From assembly GCF_022538055.1 (NCBI RefSeq), contig NZ_JAKZAM010000001.1, positions 223,777 to 287,776 of the forward strand: a stretch of 64,000 bases of DNA, read 5' to 3'. Numbering within the stretch: position 1 is the first letter of the stretch; every line of letters begins with the position of its first letter. The translations under genes were made by a program, and so were the position numbers. Shown here piece by piece: positions 44,627 through 53,822 of this stretch. This DNA comes from Cognataquiflexum nitidum (GTDB taxonomy: Bacteria > Bacteroidota > Bacteroidia > Cytophagales > Cyclobacteriaceae). The notes under the pieces are model-generated. The model was not told where the DNA came from. It did not search any database and saw only the letters and a list, made by a program, of their open reading frames with translations.

Positions 44627-46015
44627 ATGGCGATTAAAACAGATGCTCCGGGTAGGGGTCAATTCGGCTCAAGTTTTGGCTTTATTATGGCTGCTGCCGG
44701 TTCAGCGGTAGGTTTGGGTAATATTTGGAGGTTTCCTTACCTCACAGGACAAAATGGTGGCGGAGCCTTTGTTTTTGTTTATGTCCTTTGTGTATTACTG
44801 ATCGGACTTCCACTTTTACTAAATGAGGTTTCTTTAGGTAGAATGTCAGGCAAAAACCCTATCGGTGCCATAAGAGGTACAGGTGGGAATAAGTTTTGGC
44901 AGCTTGCAGGTATTCTATGCGTTTTGGTTTGTTTTTTTGTATTGAGTTATTATTCAGTAATCGCCGGCTGGACGCTAGGTTATATTTTCACTGAGGTAAT
45001 TAATATTCCTGTTGATTTTGAAGAGTTTCAGCAGACTCCAATGTATATCATTCCTTTGACATTTGCATTTATATTAATGACAATTGGGATCGTATTGGGC
45101 GGTATATCAGGAGGTATTGAAAAGGCTGCAAAATTTTTAATGCCTTTGTTGTTGATCATAGTCGTATTTATAGCCGGTAGAAGTGTTACCCTTGAAGGAG
45201 CCGGTGCGGGTATTGAATATTACCTGAATCCCGATTTTTCTAAGATTAATTCCAAAGTAGTACTTCAGGCCTTGGGACAGGCTTTCTTTTCTATGTCTGT
45301 AGGATGGGGTTTGATGATTACTTTTGGTTCTTATCTTCCTAAAAACGGTAACATAGTCGCTTCTTCAGGTTGGATAGCTGGTATGGATACTGCGGTGGCC
45401 TTGATGGGTGGTTTGATGGTCTTCCCTGCATTGTTTGCATTACTTCCTGGAAAAGATCCTGCTGCCGGACCGGCATTGGTATTTGATGTTTTGCCAAAGG
45501 TTTTTGATGCCATGCCAGGTGGGAATATCATTGGTGGATTATTTTTCCTATTATTAATGGTTGCAGCCCTGACTTCGACGATTTCTATGTTGGAAGTACC
45601 GGTTTCGTATTTGATTGATGACAGAAAGTGGAGCAGGAAAAAAGCAGCTTGGATTGTTGGAATAGCGGCAATGGCGCTTTCCATACCATCAGCATTGTCT
45701 TCTATCGAAGGAAGTATATTCAACAGTATGTCTATATCCTTTTTGGGCAATACCAAAATCGGGTTTTTTGACATTATGGATTTTACTTTTGGTACTGTAG
45801 CTGTGGTAGTGATCTGTTTGATGCTTAGTTTGTACACAGGTTGGGCTAAGAAAATCGGGGATTTTGCAGATGAAATTGCTCAAGGAGCTCCTGGATTTAA
45901 GGGTGCATCCAGAAAAACCTGGGTATTCTTTATCAAGTGGGTTTGCCCAGTTGTGATTGCATTGGTATTGTTGGATTTGTTGGGTGTATTTGGAACCCCG
46001 CAAGAAGGTGGTTGA
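44627..46015 (+). CDS. sodium-dependent transporter, NSS/SNF family (462 aa)
   Basis: Twelve hydrophobic helices and the TM1 signature FIMAAAGSAVGLGNIWRFPY, carrying the sodium and substrate sites, define the neurotransmitter:sodium symporter family. Bacterial members import amino acids such as leucine, tyrosine or tryptophan. Length is at the short end, typical of bacterial forms. A strong terminator follows. Confidence 0.95.
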   Translation: MAIKTDAPGRGQFGSSFGFIMAAAGSAVGLGNIWRFPYLTGQNGGGAFVFVYVLCVLLIGLPLLLNEVSLGRMSGKNPIGAIRGTGGNKFWQLAGILCVLVCFFVLSYYSVIAGWTLGYIFTEVINIPVDFEEFQQTPMYIIPLTFAFILMTIGIVLGGISGGIEKAAKFLMPLLLIIVVFIAGRSVTLEGAGAGIEYYLNPDFSKINSKVVLQALGQAFFSMSVGWGLMITFGSYLPKNGNIVASSGWIAGMDTAVALMGGLMVFPALFALLPGKDPAAGPALVFDVLPKVFDAMPGGNIIGGLFFLLLMVAALTSTISMLEVPVSYLIDDRKWSRKKAAWIVGIAAMALSIPSALSSIEGSIFNSMSISFLGNTKIGFFDIMDFTFGTVAVVVICLMLSLYTGWAKKIGDFADEIAQGAPGFKGASRKTWVFFIKWVCPVVIALVLLDLLGVFGTPQEGG

Positions 46016-46037
46016 TTTCATGATTCAATAAAAAAAC

Positions 46038-46065
46038 AAAAGGGCCGTTCTTGGCCCTTTTTTTG
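46038..46065 (+). terminator. rho-independent terminator after the sodium symporter gene
   Basis: AAAAGGGCC / GGCCCTTTT with a 6-base loop and a T7-8 run. Confidence 0.92.
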
Positions 46066-46161
46066 TTTTATATAGTCAGATTTGCTTTTTGTTTAAAAAT
46101 TATTCTAACTTAGGGTATTGCGAACATTCCCTAATAATCACCCGATCACTTGATCAAAAAT

Positions 46162-46533
46162 ATGAAAGTTTTAGTAGTCGACGATGATGCTATAAACAGA
46201 CTTATCCTTCAAAAGTTATTTGAAAGAAGGAATAATACTGTCGTGACTGCCCAAAACGGACAAGAGGCTCTTGATATCTTTGTGGGGGATGATGAAATCA
46301 ATATCGTAATTACAGATATTATGATGCCCGAAATGGATGGAATCGAACTTTTAGCCGAAATTAAGCAACGGGATAAAAGTGGACAGATACCCATTATTGG
46401 GTTTACTGCCGGAGATATAGACTACTTTAGAAGCATTGCTATTATTCCTTTTGACAGGTTGTTGCCAAAACCTATGGACTACACTGAGCTTTACAATATT
46501 GCCAATCAATTTGTTTTGGATAGGGCTTCCTGA
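46162..46533 (+). CDS. stand-alone response regulator receiver protein (123 aa)
   Basis: A single receiver domain with no output domain. Acidic pocket DDD at 7-9, phospho-acceptor Asp52 in VITDIMMPEMDG, Thr82 in GFTAGD and Lys103 in RLLPKPMDY are all present. A TTG at 46150 would add four residues; the ATG at 46162 gives the standard start (MKVLVVDDD). No sensor kinase is adjacent, so it may serve a phosphorelay. Confidence 0.92.
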   Translation: MKVLVVDDDAINRLILQKLFERRNNTVVTAQNGQEALDIFVGDDEINIVITDIMMPEMDGIELLAEIKQRDKSGQIPIIGFTAGDIDYFRSIAIIPFDRLLPKPMDYTELYNIANQFVLDRAS

Positions 46534-46803
46534 TTTTTTCTCGGCACCATTATTATCATTTCTTTGGTCGACCCTTTTAATGATGATTATTTGGGCAATT
46601 ACAAATGTTATGATGAGTTAAGTAATTCTATTAATCCCGCTTTTGTTTTTTCTTTAAAACAATATTTCATTTATCTATTCCAAAACCCTCTCGTTCTCTA
46701 GTTTTTTTTAATGGCTTTCACGGACAGAATAAAAATTCATTTTTTTTGCAATTTCCTCTTTTTTACTCGTTAAATTGTGGGAAGACATAAACCCTTAGAA
46801 AAA

Positions 46804-47394
46804 ATGAAAAAAATCATATTTCTTATTTTGATAATGATGCTTGGAATCGAAGCAAATAGCCAGGATTTTTCCATAGGCCCAAAAGCGGGTATTTCTACTG
46901 CAAACATCCATGTAAATGGAGAGGATTTTCAATCTGGCGACAATGATTTTGGATATCATCTGGGGCTATTTGTCAGGATGGGAGGAAGCTCAATTTTCAT
47001 GCAACCTGAGATTCTTTTTACCAGTACTGGCGGTTCTGTGATCAAAACCGACAACAATGGAGTTCAGACTGATTTTAATGCCAATTTCAACAGGATGGAT
47101 ATTCCGGTCATGTTTGGGTTTAAATTTTTGAATTTTTTCAGGGTACAGGCAGGACCGATTGCTTCTATTTTGGTTGATTATAAAATTGAAGATGCGCTGA
47201 ATGTACCGGTGAATGTGGATTATAAAACCTCGACTTTTGGTTATCAAGCAGGGTTGGGTTTGGATCTTGGTAATTTGATTTTTGACCTCAAATACGAAAG
47301 TTCCCTGAGCAATATGTCAAAAAGTTCTTTGTCATTTCAGACTGACCAACGCCAAAATCAAATCATTTTGTCGGCAGGTTTTAGGCTGTTCTAA
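46804..47394 (+). CDS. PorT-like outer-membrane beta-barrel protein (196 aa)
   Basis: A signal peptide (ending EANSQD) is followed by an 8-strand-type barrel with FSIGPKAGISTANIHV, FGYHLGLFVRMG, DIPVMFGFKFLNFFRVQAGP and the C-terminal ILSAGFRLF, the pattern of the Bacteroidota 'outer membrane protein beta-barrel' family. I choose the ATG at 46804; a GTG at 46777 would put nine residues ahead of the signal. Role unknown. Confidence 0.87.
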   Translation: MKKIIFLILIMMLGIEANSQDFSIGPKAGISTANIHVNGEDFQSGDNDFGYHLGLFVRMGGSSIFMQPEILFTSTGGSVIKTDNNGVQTDFNANFNRMDIPVMFGFKFLNFFRVQAGPIASILVDYKIEDALNVPVNVDYKTSTFGYQAGLGLDLGNLIFDLKYESSLSNMSKSSLSFQTDQRQNQIILSAGFRLF

Positions 47395-47401
47395 AAAAAT
47401 A

Positions 47402-47423
47402 GAGGTCCGGAATTCCGGACCTC
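47402..47423. terminator. perfect 22-bp palindrome acting as terminator between convergent genes
   Basis: GAGGTCCGGAATTCCGGACCTC reads the same on both strands. On the minus strand it is followed by ATTTTTTT, so it should end the BNR gene; plus-strand T content is weaker. Confidence 0.85.
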
Positions 47424-47430
47424 ATTGTTC

Positions 47431-50217
47431 TTATTTGATTTCAAAAACCAACTCATCTGTCCCTGAATTTTTCTTGATGAGAATGGTGTATTTCCCCTTG
47501 CCGATATTTCCGTATTCCCAATTTGTAAAGTTGATTCCTTTGGAGGAGTTTATGCTCCAGGTTTTTAGATTTTCTCCATTTTCATTTTTTACTTCAAAGC
47601 TGGTTTCTCCTGCCTGATTTACAAAATAGAGAATAGACTGATTAGGCTTTGTAGTGGGAACCTCAGCCCAAGGCGACCTTCTTTGGTTGATTCGAATTTC
47701 CGAAGCACTTAGCAGTCTGGTTTCGGCCGCAGGATTTTCGGCAAGCTTTTGTAGCGGATTCAAATCCACAATGAACACACTTCTGCCATGGGATCCAATG
47801 ACAAGGTCATTTTCTCTTTTTTGGATTACCATGTCGTAGATGGCTACATTAGGAATATTTCCCTCAAACAGCTCATAACTTTTCCCTCCATTTAGAGATA
47901 TATATAATCCGTGGTCAGTTCCCAAGTAAAGGATATTTGGATTGGTATGATCTTCCTTGATCACATTGACAGCTTCCTTCGGCAGATTGGCAGAGACAGA
48001 AATCCATGTCTTTCCATAATCTGTGCTTTTGTACACAAATGGGGAAAATTCATCATAGCGGTAGCCATTCAAAGTGACATAAACCGTTCCTTCGGCAAAT
48101 TGTGAAGGGCTTATACTGCTGACCCACCTGTTTTGTGGAAGACCTTTACTGATATCTATCCAATTGTCACCATGGTCTTTTGTAACCCATATATTTCCAT
48201 CATCCGAGCCGGCATAGAGCGTTCCAAATTTGAGGGGAGATTCCTCAATTACCGAAAGTGTGGCGAAAGGCACATTTCCGCTTTTCTGATTTTTGGTCAA
48301 ATCCGGGGAAATTGTTTCCCATGTATCACCTCTGTCCAGGCTTCTGTAAACATACTGCGAACCCATATAGAAAATATCCTGATTGTGGCTACTCAGAGTC
48401 GCGGGTGTTCTCCAGTTCCATCGGTTTGGATCCCTTCCAATGTCATGTCCTGGTGTAACCAATTTTCTTTCTTCTGTTTTGGTATTGATCCTGAAGTAAT
48501 TTCCGAACTGGAATCCTGTGTAGACCACATCATTGGATCTCGTGTCCACTGCGACTACCATTCCATCGCCGCCCATCTGGGAAGTCCAGGGTACTTCAGG
48601 TTTGTTGGTGGAGGCACCGTACCATACGCCATTGTCTTGCATTCCACCATAGACATTGTATGGGGTCTTTTCATCCACCATGATCGAATAGAATTGGCTG
48701 ATCGTCAATTGGTCATTGAGGTGGTTCCATCTTTCTCCGCCGCCAAAGGAGCTGTAGATTCCGCCGTCTGTTCCCAAAAGAATATGCTTGGAATCTTTAG
48801 GATTGATCCACATGGACTGATGGTCTGAATGTACATCTCCTACGGTGTCAGTTCTTGCAAAATTTTTCCCTCCATCTCTTGAAACCAAAAGCGGTACACC
48901 CAAAATAAACATTTCATTTTCATCTTGGGTGCTCACCCTGATTTCTCCAAAATAATATCCGTACGAGTTGTACAACCTGTCCAGGTTGGATTCACTCACC
49001 TTTTTCCATGTTTTTCCCGCATCATCTGAACGGTAAACTTCAGCTCCGATTACAGCTGAATTGAATAGAGATGCGTTTGCATCTTGTCCTGATCCATTAT
49101 AATTGGCAATCTGTAAAGGAGTGATCTTTCCTGATTTAATCAAACTTTTAACAGTCTTCGCATCGTATTTGGAAGCAAATCGGTTGCTTCTTAGGAATTT
49201 GTTCAATTTTTCATTGTCAATGCTTTCCAAATTTGCAGCAGACATTGTTTTGAAGCTTTCAAATTTTAAATCTTCCGTATTTTGTGCCGGTGCTTGCCTT
49301 GCCGGCCTTTCCTGCGTTTTTTGATAATCATGAAGGGCATAGACTACAGAGGGATTGCTAAGGCTAAAGTCAAAACCAATTCTTCCCACAAATTCATCTT
49401 GAGGAAAACCTGTTACAGATTTTTTCCATGTATCTCCCCCATCTTCTGATCGCCAAATGGCCGAACCTTCACCGTTTCCAATAAAATCATGCGCCTGTCG
49501 GAACCTTTCCCAAGAAGCTGCTACCATAATATCGGGGTTGGATGGATGGAATTTTAGGTCGATAACTCCAGTGTTATCATTGATAAAAAGTGTTTTTTTC
49601 CAGGTTTTGCCACCGTCTTTGGTTTTGTAAAGTCCTCTTTCTTCATTTTTAGAATACAGAGAACCCATGGAAGCTACCCATACAATGTCAGGGTTAGTCG
49701 GATGGATTTGGATCTGTCCGATATGCTGCGAATGTGGTAATCCCATAAATTCCCAAGTTGCTCCGCCGTCTGTGGATTTGTAGATTCCTGATCCTGCATA
49801 GGTAGACCTGCTTGAGTTGTTTTCGCCGGTTCCAACCCAAAGGATGTCATTGTCTGAAGGAGAGATAGCCATATCCCCGATTCCTAGCGCACCCTGATGG
49901 TCAAATATAGGCTTAAAAGATTGCCCGTTGTCTTGGGTCTTCCATACTCCCCCGGAGGCGGCGGCTACAAAATAGGTTTTGAAATCATTGGTCACCTCAA
50001 TGTCGACTATCCTTCCACTCATGTTTGTAGGTCCGATATTTCGGGCAGGATAATTTCTAAAAGGTGAATTAGAAAGCATTTCCTGATGCACAGAAACGGC
50101 TTCTTTCATTTCTTTGGCCGTGGTGGGTTTTACTTCCTGTGCCTGAACAGCTGAAAAATGGAGTCCAAATAGAACAGGCAAAAGCCCGCTAAAGACCTTT
50201 ATAAAATTTCTTTTCAT
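47431..50217 (-). CDS. secreted BNR/VPS10-like beta-propeller protein (928 aa)
   Basis: The start is at 50217 with a signal peptide (MKRNFIKVFSGLLPVLFGL...AVQAQ); the frame extends 8 codons more. Many BNR/Asp-box motifs (S-x-D-x-G-x-x-W) occur, for example STDGGATWEF, TKDGGKTWKK, SEDGGDTWKK, SLDRGDTWET and STDYGKTWIS. They form one or two large propellers as in sortilin/VPS10 and xyloglucanase-like proteins. No catalytic residues of sialidases are evident. The C-terminus has a beta-sandwich-like tail. It is common in Bacteroidota and of unknown substrate. Confidence 0.9.
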   Translation of the reverse strand: MKRNFIKVFSGLLPVLFGLHFSAVQAQEVKPTTAKEMKEAVSVHQEMLSNSPFRNYPARNIGPTNMSGRIVDIEVTNDFKTYFVAAASGGVWKTQDNGQSFKPIFDHQGALGIGDMAISPSDNDILWVGTGENNSSRSTYAGSGIYKSTDGGATWEFMGLPHSQHIGQIQIHPTNPDIVWVASMGSLYSKNEERGLYKTKDGGKTWKKTLFINDNTGVIDLKFHPSNPDIMVAASWERFRQAHDFIGNGEGSAIWRSEDGGDTWKKSVTGFPQDEFVGRIGFDFSLSNPSVVYALHDYQKTQERPARQAPAQNTEDLKFESFKTMSAANLESIDNEKLNKFLRSNRFASKYDAKTVKSLIKSGKITPLQIANYNGSGQDANASLFNSAVIGAEVYRSDDAGKTWKKVSESNLDRLYNSYGYYFGEIRVSTQDENEMFILGVPLLVSRDGGKNFARTDTVGDVHSDHQSMWINPKDSKHILLGTDGGIYSSFGGGERWNHLNDQLTISQFYSIMVDEKTPYNVYGGMQDNGVWYGASTNKPEVPWTSQMGGDGMVVAVDTRSNDVVYTGFQFGNYFRINTKTEERKLVTPGHDIGRDPNRWNWRTPATLSSHNQDIFYMGSQYVYRSLDRGDTWETISPDLTKNQKSGNVPFATLSVIEESPLKFGTLYAGSDDGNIWVTKDHGDNWIDISKGLPQNRWVSSISPSQFAEGTVYVTLNGYRYDEFSPFVYKSTDYGKTWISVSANLPKEAVNVIKEDHTNPNILYLGTDHGLYISLNGGKSYELFEGNIPNVAIYDMVIQKRENDLVIGSHGRSVFIVDLNPLQKLAENPAAETRLLSASEIRINQRRSPWAEVPTTKPNQSILYFVNQAGETSFEVKNENGENLKTWSINSSKGINFTNWEYGNIGKGKYTILIKKNSGTDELVFEIK

Positions 50218-50406
50218 AGGATTGTTTTGTTTGTCCAACAATATAAATATTCGGGAATTTATTTTGATACAATAAGGTATAAAGTGATAAGGTTTCTGGA
50301 TAGTCGGAAGTAGCTATATTTGGGAAAACAGGAGCGCTCAAATATTGGGCAATTGTGGAATTATTAGCCTCCAATGTATATATTTGTTTTTATCAAGGAG
50401 AATACG

Positions 50407-50694
50407 ATGAAAAAGTACCTCAAATACACCAAAAATTTCTACTTCTTATTTACCCTATTTTTTATAGTCTGGATGGTGTTTATTGATTCAAATGACATCC
50501 TTACCCAATTTAAGCTTAGGTCAAAAATTAAAGAGCTGGAAAAGCAAAAGGAATTCTATCAGGATAGGAAAGCTAAAATCCTTGCTGACAGAGAGGAATT
50601 GATGAGTAACTATGAGCTTTTGGAAAAGTTTGCCAGAGAAAGATATCTGATGAAAAGGGAAAGTGAGGATCTATATGTGGTGGTCGAAGAATAA
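50407..50694 (+). CDS. FtsB/DivIC-like septum formation initiator (95 aa)
   Basis: A single membrane helix (about 9-28) is followed by a coiled coil (about 38-75; FKLRSKIKELEKQKEF...) and the motif LEKFARERYLMKRESEDLYVV typical of FtsB/DivIC, a divisome protein bridging FtsL and FtsQ. I choose ATG 50407 over the in-frame 50374 since the helix follows directly. It overlaps the next gene by 20 bases. Confidence 0.88.
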   Translation: MKKYLKYTKNFYFLFTLFFIVWMVFIDSNDILTQFKLRSKIKELEKQKEFYQDRKAKILADREELMSNYELLEKFARERYLMKRESEDLYVVVEE

Positions 50695-51229
50695 GCCAAT
50701 TTTTGTTGTGTTTTTGTTTTTTCTCTTCTTTGGAATAGGAAACCTTCATGCTCAAAGAGAAATTCAGCAAGGCGAAAAGGCACCGTTTAAAGACAGGGTT
50801 TATTTTGGGGGAAATCTCGGAGTTGCTTTTGGAACAATCACTTTTGTAGATATTTCGCCGTTGGCAGGAGTGATGCTTACCAATACCCTTTCGGGAGGAC
50901 TCGGAGGCACTTTTCAATATTTCAATGACACAAGGTTTCCTGAAGGAGACAATACCATTTATGGAGGCCGTGTTTTTTTAAGAAATAACATTTTCCAGAG
51001 TTTCTTTATCCACGCAGAATACGAGAGTTTGAATCTTGATCTTTATAATCCCCGATTTGATAGATTCGAAAGAGATTGGGTTCCCGGTTTTTTTCTTGGA
51101 GGAGGGTATTTTAGCCCTTTTGGAAATAGAGGTGGAGCAAATTTCACACTTCTATATAATTTCTTACATGACCCATTAAGATCTCCGTATAACCAGCCAT
51201 ATGTCCTGAGGGTTGGATTTTTTCTTTAA
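50675..51229 (+). CDS. outer-membrane beta-barrel-type hypothetical protein (184 aa)
   Basis: From ATG 50675: a signal peptide (FVVFLFFLFFGIGNLHAQ), then a strand-rich body with FGGNLGVAFGTITFVDISP, ending YNQPYVLRVGFFL with an aromatic C-terminus as in outer-membrane barrels. The start lies inside the ftsB-like gene, 20 bases before its stop. cysE follows 18 bases later, so it appears to be in the same transcript. No specific family recognised. Confidence 0.78.
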   Translation: MWWSKNKPIFVVFLFFLFFGIGNLHAQREIQQGEKAPFKDRVYFGGNLGVAFGTITFVDISPLAGVMLTNTLSGGLGGTFQYFNDTRFPEGDNTIYGGRVFLRNNIFQSFFIHAEYESLNLDLYNPRFDRFERDWVPGFFLGGGYFSPFGNRGGANFTLLYNFLHDPLRSPYNQPYVLRVGFFL

Positions 51230-51247
51230 TCATCAAATTAAAACAAG

Positions 51248-52081
51248 ATGAATTCCTTAATCAAAAAACTTAGCAAATCACATCAAGATTGCCCGCAATG
51301 TCCTTCCCCAAAACTGATCCATACTTTTTTTGAAAGTGTTTTGGGTTTGCTTTTTCCTGATTTTGCTTCTGAAATTTTGAAAGAAGAAGAGCAGGTGGCC
51401 GAAAAAATCGAAGAACTAAAACATAAGCTTTCCCAGGTATTGTTAAGGAATAAGCATTTGTACAAAGGTGATGGAATTGAAATTGCCAATGGATTCTTTG
51501 AAAATTTGGAACGTGTATATGACCTTTTGCTTCAAGATGTTCAGGCTTTGTATGACGGAGACCCGGCGGCAAAGTCCGTCACGGAGATTATCAGATGCTA
51601 TCCGGGATTCTATGCGGTGGCGGCCTACAGGATTGCCCATCTGTTGCACTCTTACGGTGTGACGTTGATTCCGAGGATGATCACAGAGTATTCTCACAGT
51701 AAAACAGGTGTGGATATCCATCCCGGCGCCAAAATTGGTGAGCGATTTTGTATTGATCATGGGACTGGAATTGTAATTGGAGAGACTACCGTCATCGGGA
51801 ATTGTGTCAAAATCTATCAGGGGGTCACTTTAGGTGCCTTGAGTGTGGACAAAGAAGATGCAGATAAAAAGAGACATCCCACCATCGAAGATGAAGTCGT
51901 GATCTATGCTGGAGCTACTATTTTGGGAGGAAATACTGTAATCGGAAGAAATTCTACGATTGGGGGAAATGTTTGGATTACCAAAAGTGTGCCTCCAAAC
52001 AGCAAGATTTACTACCAGGCAAAAATGTACAATCCTGACTTGGATCAGACTGATACCTATATCATAAAAAATGAAGGATGA
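51248..52081 (+). CDS. cysE: serine O-acetyltransferase (277 aa)
   Basis: CysE acetylates serine with acetyl-CoA to give O-acetylserine. The N-terminal helical domain (1-130) is followed by a left-handed beta helix with GVDIHPGAKIGERFCIDHGT (catalytic His and Asp region) and VIGETTVIGNCVKIYQGVT. It is the longer EpsC-like form. The stop overlaps the start of cysM by 4 bases (ATGA), pairing the two steps of cysteine synthesis. Confidence 0.95.
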   Translation: MNSLIKKLSKSHQDCPQCPSPKLIHTFFESVLGLLFPDFASEILKEEEQVAEKIEELKHKLSQVLLRNKHLYKGDGIEIANGFFENLERVYDLLLQDVQALYDGDPAAKSVTEIIRCYPGFYAVAAYRIAHLLHSYGVTLIPRMITEYSHSKTGVDIHPGAKIGERFCIDHGTGIVIGETTVIGNCVKIYQGVTLGALSVDKEDADKKRHPTIEDEVVIYAGATILGGNTVIGRNSTIGGNVWITKSVPPNSKIYYQAKMYNPDLDQTDTYIIKNEG

Positions 52082-52956
52082 AATTAACTGACCTGATTGG
52101 AAATACACCTTTGGTAGAGGCAGTCAAAATCCCTACCAATCCAAAAGTGAAGATTTTTTGTAAACTGGAGGGACAAAACCCCGGGGGAAGTGTCAAGGAC
52201 CGCGCTGCTTACAACATGATCAAAAGTGCGCTGAAAAGGGGAGATATCAAGCCGGGAGACAGACTTGTGGAAGCCACTTCAGGCAACACAGGCATTGCTT
52301 TGGCTATGGTGGCCAATATTCTCGGCCTTAAAATGACACTGATTATGCCGGATAATTCTACTAGAGAAAGGATACTTTCAATGGAAGCCTACGGCGCAAA
52401 AGTAATCTTGACACCTGCAGAAAGGACCATAGAATATTCGAGGGAATTAGCAGATAAAATGGCTGCGGAGGAAGGTTATTTTATGTTGGACCAATTTTCC
52501 AATCCAGACAATTATATGGCTCATTATCATAGTACCGGTCCGGAGATATGGAGAGATACCGAAGGAAATGTCACCCATTTTGTATCAGCCATGGGAACGA
52601 CAGGTACTATTATGGGGGTATCGAAATACCTCAAAGAAAAAAATCCATCGATTCAGATTGTAGGTACTCAACCTACTGACGGTTCCCAGATTCCGGGGAT
52701 CAGAAGATGGACTCCGGAGTTTTTGCCAAAGATTTTTGATGCAAGCCGTGTAGATCGGGTTATTGATGTCAGCCAGGATGCAGCTACCATGATGACCAGA
52801 AGAATGGCAAAAGAAGAGGGGATTTTGGCCGGAATGAGCAGTGGAGGAGCTTTACACGCTGCGATCCAACTTTCATCCGAATTGGACTCAGGTGTCATCG
52901 TCTGTATTACCTGTGACAGGGGAGACCGGTACTTGAGTTCTGATCTTTTTGGATAA
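52078..52956 (+). CDS. cysM: cysteine synthase B-type (O-acetylserine sulfhydrylase, 292 aa)
   Basis: It makes cysteine from O-acetylserine and sulfide with PLP. The PLP lysine lies in GGSVKDRAAYNMI; TSGNTGIALAMV and SAMGTTGTIMGVSKYL bind substrate and phosphate. The length and motif GTQPTDGSQIPGIRRW favour the CysM branch over CysK. It is translationally coupled with cysE. Confidence 0.95.
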   Translation: MKLTDLIGNTPLVEAVKIPTNPKVKIFCKLEGQNPGGSVKDRAAYNMIKSALKRGDIKPGDRLVEATSGNTGIALAMVANILGLKMTLIMPDNSTRERILSMEAYGAKVILTPAERTIEYSRELADKMAAEEGYFMLDQFSNPDNYMAHYHSTGPEIWRDTEGNVTHFVSAMGTTGTIMGVSKYLKEKNPSIQIVGTQPTDGSQIPGIRRWTPEFLPKIFDASRVDRVIDVSQDAATMMTRRMAKEEGILAGMSSGGALHAAIQLSSELDSGVIVCITCDRGDRYLSSDLFG

Positions 52957-52988
52957 AAAAATCCCGGAAGCACAGCCGCCGGGTTTTC
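52957..52988. terminator. bidirectional terminator between cysM and the DUF4397 gene
   Basis: AAAA-T-CCCGG and CCGGG-TTTT flank an 11-base loop. On the minus strand a T7 run follows; on the plus strand T4. Confidence 0.8.
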
Positions 52989-53005
52989 CACAAAAAAACA
53001 AATTT

Positions 53006-53713
53006 CTAGAATTTAATGTAGTTGGTCAGTAGCTGTACGCTGATCAGATTGTTGCCGTTAACAGGATTTGCAAATCCTCTGATCACCAAGGAATAGACCC
53101 TGTTTCCAAGCAATTCAATTTCATTGACTGTTACGAGCACTTCTCCTGTGGTTTTTGATTTGACGACTACTTTTACTTTTCCTTTTTCCAATTCAAGAAA
53201 ATCAGAAACTGAAAGGTAAGGGGTATTTGCTCCGAAAAGAGTCTGGCTTGCAATGCTGACTTCAAGATCACCGGCATCAGGAGACAAATGCACAAGCCTG
53301 ACTTGGGACTTTAACCCATCCGGTTCTTCCCAGATATCCTCAACCTGGATGGCATCCAAATCTGTTGCTTTGTTCACCAGAAAAACAGTGTAGATTTTAT
53401 CTTGATCTAAGGAAATATTTTTCTCCAACAGGGTATTTTGGGCATTAAAGGGGTTGAAACGTAGTCTTCTTTCTCCAGCAAAAAAACCACTATAAGGAAA
53501 TGTCTGACCAAATAGCAGGGCTTGGTTATTGATTTTCCTTGATTCAGCATAAATGTCCAGATCAGGCCCATCTGGCGAACCATGATAAATGGCGACAAAT
53601 GCAGCAGGAGGCTGAGGGGTATTCTCGAGATTATCAACACAGCCTGTTGTGAGAAATGTTGCGGAAAGGAAAATTGAAAACAATTTCAGGAAACCAGAGA
53701 TTTTGTTTTTCAT
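53006..53713 (-). CDS. DUF4397 domain lipoprotein (235 aa)
   Basis: A lipobox (FLTTGC, near residue 22) and the DUF4397 beta-sandwich motifs FVAIYHGSPDGPDLDIY and VRLVHLSPDAGDLEVSI, seen as two related halves, define it. I start at 53713 (MKNKISGFL); upstream residues of the open frame lack a signal pattern. These proteins are envelope-located with unknown ligand. Confidence 0.85.
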   Translation of the reverse strand: MKNKISGFLKLFSIFLSATFLTTGCVDNLENTPQPPAAFVAIYHGSPDGPDLDIYAESRKINNQALLFGQTFPYSGFFAGERRLRFNPFNAQNTLLEKNISLDQDKIYTVFLVNKATDLDAIQVEDIWEEPDGLKSQVRLVHLSPDAGDLEVSIASQTLFGANTPYLSVSDFLELEKGKVKVVVKSKTTGEVLVTVNEIELLGNRVYSLVIRGFANPVNGNNLISVQLLTNYIKF

Positions 53714-53787
53714 ACTTGTAGCCTTTATAGTTGGTATAGTTTGCATATTGTCAATACGGATTAATGACAGCCAACGCTACAAGGGCA

Positions 53788-53817
53788 CAAAAAAATCCCC
53801 GAAAATTTTCCGGGGAT
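53788..53817 (-). terminator. rho-independent terminator after the Gfo/Idh/MocA gene
   Basis: ATCCCCG / CGGGGAT with A/T inner pairs; on the minus strand a T7 run follows, just after the 53823 stop. Confidence 0.88.
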
Positions 53818-53822
53818 CAAGT